DNA of 10,881 bases from Alphaproteobacteria bacterium UBA3637 (GTDB taxonomy: Bacteria; Pseudomonadota; Alphaproteobacteria; CAAHEQ01; UBA3637): assembly GCA_002373615.1 (NCBI GenBank), contig DFKU01000077.1:1-10881 (forward strand). Direction: 5' to 3'. A program made the position numbers and the translations under genes. The notes under the pieces were generated by a model. It was not told where the DNA came from. It saw nothing but the letters and a program-made list of their open reading frames with translations, and ran no database searches. Shown here in pieces: positions 4,988 through 10,881 of the stretch (positions are counted from its first letter, which is position 1; each line of letters begins with the position of its first letter).

Positions 4988-6088
4988 TTAACCATCTTCT
5001 AAATGAAGGAGAAACGAAATACAAATGGGAATAGCGATTAAGGCCGGACCCCAAGCGGCCAAGAATAACGGTAAGCTGGCATTTAATCCCATGACATTTG
5101 TGATACGTGAAAAGAAATAAAGTCCGAAACCTGTTCCCAATGCCGCTAAAACACGTAAGAAAATACCGCCACGACGATTAGAAGGGGGGAGGGTAAATAA
5201 AGCGGAAATTAACAACATAGCCACCAAAAAGAGTGGAAAAGCCGTCAATTCATAAAAATAGACTTCGTGTTGACGTGCTGAAAAACCCGCTTTTTTCAAG
5301 AATTTAATGAAGTGAGGAAAGCGCCAGAAAGACATGGTCTGAGGTTCATCAAACTTTTCAAGAAGACGTTCCAAAGTTAAAGTTGTTTCAAAAGAAATAT
5401 CCTGTTGTTGAGTCGCTTGTTCTTGAACCGGATCAATGGTTAAGCTTTCTGGAATTTGTAAAAATCCCCCCTCTAAATGCGCCACAGGGGCTTCAATCTG
5501 AGAGCGGTAGACATCATCATCTGACAAATCCAAAACAGAGACATCCGTTAAAGAAATTCTTCCATCATTTTGATTAACCTGAGAAGCGCGTATAACCGAA
5601 GTGCCATTGGGCGTATTTTCACGCCACCAAAAGCCATCTTCCGTCCATTTAAAGGGGGAAGAACTGCTCATCCCAATACGTTCTTCCAATCTTTCATAAC
5701 GACGTGCAGTACGAGAGGAAATAGGGCTGAAACCAAAAATATCCAACAGACCTAAGCAAAAAACTAATACACACAAAGGTCCTAATACATTCCACGCTGA
5801 CATGCCAACCGCACGCATCACAATCAATTCTGATGATCGATTAAAGAGCAAAAAGAAAATCATTCCTGAAAGCAATACCACGAACGGGAAAATAATATGC
5901 ATCATTTGAGGAGATTTTAACAAAGCCAAAGTCAAAACATCAAAAAAGGCGATATTTTCATGTTTGGCAGCTTGACGCAATAATTCCACCATATCGAATA
6001 AAAGAATAATAGCTGTCAACGTGATGAGTGTTGCCACAAAAATCGTCAAAAAACGCGAAAGTGTATAACGTGTTAAAATGTTTTTCAT
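4988..6088 (-). CDS. lptG: Lipopolysaccharide export permease LptG
   Basis: LptG is one of the two inner-membrane permeases of the LptB2FG ATPase that extracts lipopolysaccharide and passes it to the LptC/LptA bridge. The 366-residue protein has the family layout: three N-terminal membrane segments (about 11-33, 61-83, 98-120), a ~160-residue periplasmic jellyroll-like region, and three C-terminal segments (about 280-300, 307-329, 336-361). LLFDMVELLRQ after TM1 and the PFVVLLSGMIFFLLFNRSSE / MRAVGMS region, which resembles the coupling helix that contacts LptB, are characteristic. LptF, the usual adjacent partner, is not next to it, so the other half must be elsewhere. AAGGAG (6100-6095) precedes the ATG. 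LptF is the alternative, but features favour LptG. Confidence 0.88.
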   Translation of the reverse strand: MKNILTRYTLSRFLTIFVATLITLTAIILLFDMVELLRQAAKHENIAFFDVLTLALLKSPQMMHIIFPFVVLLSGMIFFLLFNRSSELIVMRAVGMSAWNVLGPLCVLVFCLGLLDIFGFSPISSRTARRYERLEERIGMSSSSPFKWTEDGFWWRENTPNGTSVIRASQVNQNDGRISLTDVSVLDLSDDDVYRSQIEAPVAHLEGGFLQIPESLTIDPVQEQATQQQDISFETTLTLERLLEKFDEPQTMSFWRFPHFIKFLKKAGFSARQHEVYFYELTAFPLFLVAMLLISALFTLPPSNRRGGIFLRVLAALGTGFGLYFFSRITNVMGLNASLPLFLAAWGPALIAIPICISFLLHLEDG

Positions 6089-6105
6089 TCGTACTCCTTG
6101 GGCAG

Positions 6106-6134
6106 ATTATACACCACTCCCCTAAAAAGTGCAA
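6106..6134 (-). promoter_or_regulatory. lptG promoter
   Basis: On the minus strand TTGCAC (6134-6129), a 17-nt spacer and TATAAT (6111-6106) precede lptG, giving a very short leader (about 10 nt) that starts close to the AAGGAG ribosome binding site. It is divergent from the orphan gene's promoter; the two -35 boxes are only about 22 nt apart. Confidence 0.75.
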
Positions 6135-6156
6135 GGACAGAGAATTAAAAAAAGAC

Positions 6157-6185
6157 TTGACAAAATAAAACTTTTGTTATATAAT
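6157..6185 (+). promoter_or_regulatory. Orphan-gene promoter, perfect consensus
   Basis: TTGACA (6157-6162), exactly 17 nt, then TATAAT (6180-6185), matching the housekeeping consensus at every position, followed 11 nt later by a GAAAGGGG ribosome binding site (6196-6203). This predicts strong, unconditioned transcription of the 715-codon gene unless a repressor intervenes. Confidence 0.9.
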
Positions 6186-6209
6186 AGGGCTTATTGAAAG
6201 GGGTTTTAT

Positions 6210-8357
6210 ATGCAAAATAATCATTCTTTTTATCATCAAAATTCATCCGGTTTATTCGATCTGTCATTTTCAAGAGAAAATGTGGAACTTATTAGTTTTT
6301 CTGAATTTTTATCCAGATTATCCTTTCACGACCGCATCGATGCAATGATGAATAATAATATGTATTTAAAAGAAGTAGATTACTTTGAAAAAGAGGCAAT
6401 GAAAATCGTTTCTGAATCCCAAAAAAAAGAAGGGAAAAAAGGATCTTTAAGTATTGAAATGAAAAAAAATATTCATAAATGCGCAATACATTCTTTTTTT
6501 AATGATTTTTTCCCAAAAGAATCAAGAACTGTTTTACGTAAATTAGATGATCAGAACGCCGTCTTTTCAAATGATGAAGCTAATTTAATGTACATATTGG
6601 TACGATTACCCGAAAAAGAACCTGATTTTTTTAGTTTTTGGTTCGGAAAAGAGGCTCATTTTTTTAAATTATTAGATAAAAATTTAACTTCTTGTGCTGA
6701 TTTATTAGGGAAAAGTTTATATGAAAATCCACGAGATATTTTAAAATATGGCGTTGATTTAATGGAGGCCAATGTCAGCGATGAATTAAAAGTAACCGCA
6801 GATGCTTGGGTGACAAAATGGTTTAATAAAAAGCAAGCTGCTTTATTATATAATGAAAGCAACTTTAAAGAAAAGCTGATTGAATATTTAAGAAGAACCC
6901 CAACAAAGGCCAACAAACTTCTGGGAGAATTGGTTGATTCCTTACATAAAATGCCGGAGGATTTGCAAGAAAAAATTTGGCTAACTCTTTTTGAAAAAAG
7001 TCAAAGGGAACCTCAAATTATTAAAAATACCTGTGAATATATTCAACAATTTTTGAAACAAAATAATTCTGAAAAAAGCCATGATACCTTTTATCGTACT
7101 TTTCAAGCCAATCTGACAAAGGAAGAACGAGCAAAGATTTTAGGGCTTTTACCACAAAAAATGTTAAAAAAATATTGGGATCTTTTGTACCCCAAAAATC
7201 AAGATATTGTCTCTGATACCATTAATACCGAAAACGGAACAGATTTTTTGGGGTGGCATTTGTTACAGCAAGGTGTTTTAAAACCTGAACAGATGGTTCA
7301 AATTTTATCAAAAACAAATTTAGAAAAATTTGGGGAATTTTTCTTGGCCAGAAAAAAAATATTAAACCCGGATGTTTTTAAAAGTATGGCCAATAAATTG
7401 AGTGCATCCACTTATTATTTTTGGAAATGGGTCCGTTCCTTTAAGGAAACCTATGACTTTGAAAGAAATTTAGCACACATGTATCCAGAGCTATCCGAAA
7501 AAATTCGCAGTAATAAAATTTATTCCAAGGCTTTGGATAAAAATTTCAATTTAATATATCAGTTAGCTTGTTTAGGAGACACAGCTTCTTTATCAAATTT
7601 AAAGAAACAATTCCCCAGTGAAGTTTTTTGGCAATCTTTAATGCAAGAAAAAGAAAATCATGTTTCGGGTTTTTCTGCATTGTGCCATTTAGGCAAAAGA
7701 GGATTATTAAAATTGATCTCGGATTTACCTTTAGAAAAGCAAAAAGAATTATTTTTACAAAAAAACAGCCAAGGAAAGTCTGCCTTGGATGAGTGTAGTG
7801 GTAATTTTTTGCGTATGGTTCAAGAAAATATCTTTGATAAAAAGTATGTAAAAGAGGAAAAACAAGAACCTCTGCCCGAAAAGCAAGAAGAAAAACCTCA
7901 AGTCGTTGTATCTGAAGAATTAAGCGACAAAGCACGCTATCCCAGAACAATTATCAAAATACCCGCCTTTAAAAGTGATTTAGAGGATTATAAACTGACC
8001 AATCCGGAACTGTATGAAGAAGTGCAAGAGGCAATGAACGATTTATCCACCATGTCGAAAAAACGCATGCAAATGGAATTAAGAAACAGTTGGAAAAATC
8101 ACAGAAAATTGCGTAAAACACCCTGTGCGGCAAAGGACATTCGCGGAAACAATTATCGATTGGGCTATGTGGTCAGCGGTGATACAGATAAAAATCAAGG
8201 GAAAATTGCCTTTTTATTTTTCTGGACTCATGAAGAGTACAATACAAAATTATGGAATAGTACCGAATTTTTGGTAAAGCAAGCCAATCAGATGATGGGA
8301 AATGCCTTTACGCCGAGCATTCCTGCATTGCCAAATCCAGGAAATAGCGGTCGATAA
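6210..8357 (+). CDS. Large orphan protein, ankyrin-like region and RelE-like C-terminus (tentative)
   Basis: I do not recognise this 715-residue protein. It has no signal peptide or membrane segment. Residues 1-440 are lysine-rich and appear mostly helical. Residues about 440-540 contain two divergent ankyrin-like units (GDTASLSNLKKQF; then SGFSALCHLGKRGLLKLI with LFLQKNSQGKSALD, 486-527). A charged K/E/P/Q linker (about 544-574) leads to a separate C-terminal domain (about 577-700). Its KDIRGNNYRLGYVVSGD (642-658) followed by IAFLFFWTHEEYN (666-678) resembles the strand pattern of RelE/ParE toxins, where a '(L/I)xGxxYRlxY' strand is followed by a hydrophobic strand and an H-x-x-x-Y end. This is pattern recognition, not a database match. 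An effector, a toxin with a helical carrier, or a host-interaction protein are all possible. Its DNA is visibly more AT-rich than the exporter genes, with two A8 tracts near 6421 and 6462. No antitoxin-like gene adjoins it. Confidence 0.55.
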   Translation: MQNNHSFYHQNSSGLFDLSFSRENVELISFSEFLSRLSFHDRIDAMMNNNMYLKEVDYFEKEAMKIVSESQKKEGKKGSLSIEMKKNIHKCAIHSFFNDFFPKESRTVLRKLDDQNAVFSNDEANLMYILVRLPEKEPDFFSFWFGKEAHFFKLLDKNLTSCADLLGKSLYENPRDILKYGVDLMEANVSDELKVTADAWVTKWFNKKQAALLYNESNFKEKLIEYLRRTPTKANKLLGELVDSLHKMPEDLQEKIWLTLFEKSQREPQIIKNTCEYIQQFLKQNNSEKSHDTFYRTFQANLTKEERAKILGLLPQKMLKKYWDLLYPKNQDIVSDTINTENGTDFLGWHLLQQGVLKPEQMVQILSKTNLEKFGEFFLARKKILNPDVFKSMANKLSASTYYFWKWVRSFKETYDFERNLAHMYPELSEKIRSNKIYSKALDKNFNLIYQLACLGDTASLSNLKKQFPSEVFWQSLMQEKENHVSGFSALCHLGKRGLLKLISDLPLEKQKELFLQKNSQGKSALDECSGNFLRMVQENIFDKKYVKEEKQEPLPEKQEEKPQVVVSEELSDKARYPRTIIKIPAFKSDLEDYKLTNPELYEEVQEAMNDLSTMSKKRMQMELRNSWKNHRKLRKTPCAAKDIRGNNYRLGYVVSGDTDKNQGKIAFLFFWTHEEYNTKLWNSTEFLVKQANQMMGNAFTPSIPALPNPGNSGR

Positions 8358-9575
8358 TTATTGGTACCGAAGCGCTTCAATGGGGTCCAAACGCATGGCT
8401 TTACGGGCAGGAAGTGCGCCGGAAATAATCCCAACGATAATCGCCACGCTGGCCGAAATCACAACCGACCAAATAGAAATGGGGACATCGTAATCGTAAA
8501 GGCGTCCTGCGACTTGGGATAAAACAACGCCCAGAATCATCCCGACAAAACTGCCAATAAATGAAATCAAAATGGCTTCTGCCAAGAATTGCACCATAAT
8601 CCAGCGATTAGGGGCCCCAAGGGCTTTACGCGTCCCGATTTCGCGCGTGCGTTCGGTGACAGACACCAGCATCATGTTCATAATGCCGATGGAACCAACC
8701 ACTAAAGAAATAGAAGCGATGGCCGCCAACAGCATAGAAAGAATAAAGCCGATTTGACGCACCTTTTCCACCATATCTGTCATCAAGTGAAGTGAAAAGT
8801 CGTTCTCTGTTCCTTCCTTTAAGTGATGGCGAGCGCGCAGTTGATATTCAATCCGGCGTGATACCGTTTCCATTTTATCTTCTTGAGTCACTTTCACAAA
8901 GGCAATATCCGCATATTGGGGACGGTTGGAGCCCTTCAAGCGTTGGCGCACCGTTGTGACAGGCATCATGACAATATTGTCTTGGTCATCCCCCATCAGG
9001 TTATCCCCTTTTTCCTTCAAAACACCAATCACCGTAAAGGGTTTGCCTTTCAAGCGCAGGGTCTTACCTATCGGATTTTGAAGACCAAAAAGTTCATCCA
9101 CCACCGTTTGACCGATCAAGACATAGGGCTTACCGGCTTTTACATCTTTTTCGGTAAAGGGAATGCCTGTTTCAATTTCCCAGTTGCCAACCTTTAAGTA
9201 TTCCGGCGTTGTCCCGAAAATTTGAACGCCATAGTTATTATTACCAAAGACGGCCTGAGCTGCGGTCACAACCACATAAGAGGCCGTTTCCACATCCGGC
9301 AGCGAGCGCAAAGATTCCACATCGTCAAAGCTGGCGGTGGGCTTGCCCCTGCCCCCACGCACACCACCGCTCACCGTTTGGGCGGGTGCGATAATAATCA
9401 AGTTAGTGCCCATGGAATCAAATGTTTTTGTAATTTCGTTTTGTACCGTTTGGCCGGCTGCCACCATCATCACGACGGCAGCCACCCCTATCACAATTCC
9501 CAGCATCGTCAAAAATGAGCGCATTTTATAAGCAGAAATGGAAATCCAAGCTTCTTTTAAAATTTGAAAAATCAT
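8358..9575 (-). CDS. MacB-type ABC exporter permease
   Basis: A 405-residue inner-membrane permease of the MacB/FtsX family, here separate from its ATPase. Membrane segments lie at about 21-41, 275-300, 327-352 and 366-390, with the large extracytoplasmic MacB periplasmic-core region (about 45-265) between the first two. The FtsX motif ERTREIGTRKALGA (308-321) and terminal LPARKAMRLDPIEALR (388-403) are typical. MacB-type systems use ATP-driven mechanotransmission with an adaptor and an outer-membrane channel to move substrates from the periplasm outward; the substrate here is unknown. It overlaps the ATPase gene by 4 nt. Its stop codon directly abuts that of the convergent orphan gene, with no terminator visible. 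Confidence 0.92.
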   Translation of the reverse strand: MIFQILKEAWISISAYKMRSFLTMLGIVIGVAAVVMMVAAGQTVQNEITKTFDSMGTNLIIIAPAQTVSGGVRGGRGKPTASFDDVESLRSLPDVETASYVVVTAAQAVFGNNNYGVQIFGTTPEYLKVGNWEIETGIPFTEKDVKAGKPYVLIGQTVVDELFGLQNPIGKTLRLKGKPFTVIGVLKEKGDNLMGDDQDNIVMMPVTTVRQRLKGSNRPQYADIAFVKVTQEDKMETVSRRIEYQLRARHHLKEGTENDFSLHLMTDMVEKVRQIGFILSMLLAAIASISLVVGSIGIMNMMLVSVTERTREIGTRKALGAPNRWIMVQFLAEAILISFIGSFVGMILGVVLSQVAGRLYDYDVPISIWSVVISASVAIIVGIISGALPARKAMRLDPIEALRYQ

Positions 9576-10276
9576 GGTTTATACTCCCCGCGCAAGCCAT
9601 CATATTGAATTTGTCCATCCACAATCATAATCAAACGTTTGGCATAGTCGGCAATATCTTCTTCGTGGGTCACCAAAACAATGGTAATGCCTTGTTTATT
9701 GAGATCTGTGAACAGGTCCATAATTTCATTGGAAGTGCGCGTATCCAAGTTGCCGGTTGGTTCATCTGCAAAAATAATAGCAGGATCGTTCACCAAAGAT
9801 CTGGCAATCGCAACCCGTTGTTGCATTCCCCCTGAAATTTGGGTCGGTAAGCGGTCTTCATAGCCCTTTAAGCCCACATGTTCCAGTAATTGGAAAGCCT
9901 TTTCACGGCGAGCTGAGGCCGACACATTTTGATAAATCAGAGGAAGGGATACATTATCCGCCAGTGTTCTTTTCATGAGTAAATTAAAGTTTTGAAACAC
10001 AAAGCCAATGCGCTTCCCCCGAATCTTAGCCATATCGGCATCAGATAGATTTGCGACATTTTGACCTTCCAATAAATATTCGCCTGAAGTCGGCCGATCC
10101 AAGCAGCCCAAGATATTCATGAGCGTGGATTTACCCGACCCCGAATGCCCCATAATCGCCACAAATTCGCCCGAATGAATCGTAAAGTTCACATGCTTTA
10201 AGACGCTTTGGCTGGTACCCCCTGCCATAAAATAGGTCTTGCAAATATCCTTTACTTCAATGACGGTCGGGCTCAT
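9572..10276 (-). CDS. MacB/LolD-type ABC transporter ATPase
   Basis: A 234-residue nucleotide-binding subunit that powers the adjacent permease. Walker A is GHSGSGKST (43-51), the Q-loop is GFVFQNFNLL (Q95), the signature is ISGGMQQR (147-154, against the usual LSGGQQQR), Walker B is AIIFADEPTGNLD (166-178) and the switch histidine is H204. This motif set, especially FADEPTGNLD and NLL after the Q-loop, marks the MacB/LolD/FtsE cluster. The partner permease is MacB-like with four membrane segments, and an adaptor gene lies upstream, so a tripartite exporter is more likely than LolCDE. ATGA overlaps on both sides (10276-10273 and 9575-9572) imply translational coupling of all three genes. Confidence 0.94.
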   Translation of the reverse strand: MSPTVIEVKDICKTYFMAGGTSQSVLKHVNFTIHSGEFVAIMGHSGSGKSTLMNILGCLDRPTSGEYLLEGQNVANLSDADMAKIRGKRIGFVFQNFNLLMKRTLADNVSLPLIYQNVSASARREKAFQLLEHVGLKGYEDRLPTQISGGMQQRVAIARSLVNDPAIIFADEPTGNLDTRTSNEIMDLFTDLNKQGITIVLVTHEEDIADYAKRLIMIVDGQIQYDGLRGEYKP

Positions 10277-10881
10277 TTACGGCGTCCCTTTTCTTTGGCT
10301 TCCAAAATGACAGAATCGCCTTCGGATAGGCCTGATTTAATTTCAACATTTGTTAAATCCGCCAAACCTTTTTCAATAATAACAGGCTCTAACTTTTTAT
10401 TTTTAAAGTGATAGACAACTGCTTGAGTAGGCCCTAAGTCCGCAATCTTTTGTGTTTCCATTTGGGCCTTGACTGCCCCCGAGGGCTTGTATTGAAGGGC
10501 CATGGCGGGTAAAGTCAGGACATCCAGCGCCTCTTGAATTTTAATATCCACTGAGGCTGTCATCCCCGGCAAAAGTTTGCGAGAAGAATTATCCACCTGA
10601 ATCACCACCGTGTACATCACCACGTTTTGTTCTTCGGTAGGGGAGAGGCGAATTTGTTCCACTGTGCCATCAAAAACATCATTAGGGTAAGCGTCCACCG
10701 TAAAAGTAACAGGCATATGGGCGGTAATCATACCAATATCGGCTTCAGCAATGTTGGCCTCAATTTGCATTTTGGTGAGGTCCTCGGCAATCTTGAACAT
10801 GGTCGGCGTGGAAAAGCTGGCCGCCACGGTTTGCCCCTGCTCCACTTCCTTGGAAATCACGGTGCCTGCCACAGGGGAAGT
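10273..10881 (-). CDS. MacA-type periplasmic adaptor (membrane fusion protein), C-terminal part
   Basis: The last 202 residues of an adaptor whose N-terminus lies beyond the right edge. The visible part begins TSPVAGTVISKEVEQGQTV, the returning half of the lipoyl/barrel-sandwich domain, followed by a beta-barrel domain (LTKMQIEANIAEADIG, FTVDAYPNDVFDGTVEQIRLSP, LPGMTASVDIKI) and a membrane-proximal domain (KLEPVIIEKGLADLTNVEIKSGLSEGDSVILEAKEKG), as in MacA/HlyD-family adaptors. It would bridge the permease to an outer-membrane channel of the TolC type, not present here. The gene ends in a basic KEKGRRK and overlaps the ATPase start by 4 nt. An in-frame GTG at 10872 lies inside the conserved domain and is not the start. 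The promoter and signal sequence are outside the window. Confidence 0.92.
   Translation of the reverse strand, partial: TSPVAGTVISKEVEQGQTVAASFSTPTMFKIAEDLTKMQIEANIAEADIGMITAHMPVTFTVDAYPNDVFDGTVEQIRLSPTEEQNVVMYTVVIQVDNSSRKLLPGMTASVDIKIQEALDVLTLPAMALQYKPSGAVKAQMETQKIADLGPTQAVVYHFKNKKLEPVIIEKGLADLTNVEIKSGLSEGDSVILEAKEKGRRK

Noticed and set aside
6421..6469. Phase-variation tracts (two A8 runs) in the orphan gene
   Set aside because: A8 runs encode ordinary lysine codons in an AT-rich gene and are common by chance; nothing shows length variation.
7546..7950. 134-residue open frame opposite the orphan gene
   Set aside because: It is a shadow of an AT-rich coding region, with no ribosome binding site, promoter or recognisable motif.
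8883..9197. 104-residue open frame opposite the MacB-like permease
   Set aside because: It is antisense to a confidently identified gene and has no motif or initiation signal.
9572..10276. LolD of a LolCDE lipoprotein exporter
   Set aside because: The ATPase motifs alone would allow it, but the single MacB-like permease and the adaptor gene point to a tripartite MacAB-type exporter.

Overview
The window reads as a chromosomal segment of an AT-rich Gram-negative bacterium, most likely an alphaproteobacterium, possibly of a host-associated lineage. This rests on the style of the housekeeping proteins: RlmE has the 'SDMAANTTG' motif, the RsmB-type methyltransferase is short, and tsaB is followed directly by rimI. 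An LptG subunit and a MacAB-type exporter imply an outer membrane. Lineage is an inference; nothing in the window fixes the genus.

Layout. At the left edge (1-14, minus) there are only the first codons of an unidentified gene, preceded by a good Shine-Dalgarno. Just upstream (about 28-234, minus) lies a compact structured RNA of about 205 nt. It has its own promoter, five hairpins, a 19-bp long-range closing helix and an intrinsic terminator whose U-tract touches the Shine-Dalgarno of the edge gene. I could not assign it to a known RNA family, and it is the most interesting element here. To its right are a bidirectional terminator, tRNA-Thr(UGU) on the minus strand, and a short palindromic repeat flanked by 12-bp direct repeats.

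From 649 to 1713 a plus-strand operon encodes TsaB (tRNA t6A synthesis) and RimI (N-terminal acetyltransferase). RNase P RNA (1719-2097, minus) converges on it. A divergent promoter region then serves rnpB and a plus-strand rRNA-methyltransferase pair, rlmE and an RsmB-like gene (2243-3879). The rlmE mRNA appears to be leaderless. A bidirectional terminator separates this pair from two minus-strand envelope genes, an AmiD/AmpD-like amidase without a visible signal peptide and lptG, each with its own strong promoter.

A divergent promoter at 6157-6185, with perfect consensus boxes, drives a 715-residue orphan protein (6210-8357). Its codon use is visibly more AT-rich than its neighbours. It is largely helical, has a divergent ankyrin-like stretch at about 440-540, a charged linker, and a C-terminal domain that loosely resembles RelE/ParE-type toxins. 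Its stop codon abuts the stop codon of a minus-strand, translationally coupled MacA-MacB-like exporter operon (adaptor, ATPase, permease) that runs in from the right edge.

Functionally, most of the window is translation and RNA maturation (tRNA-Thr, TsaB, RimI, RNase P, RlmE, RsmB-like) followed by envelope biogenesis and export (amidase, LptG, MacAB-like). The two unexplained elements are the left-edge structured RNA with its adjoining gene and the orphan protein.
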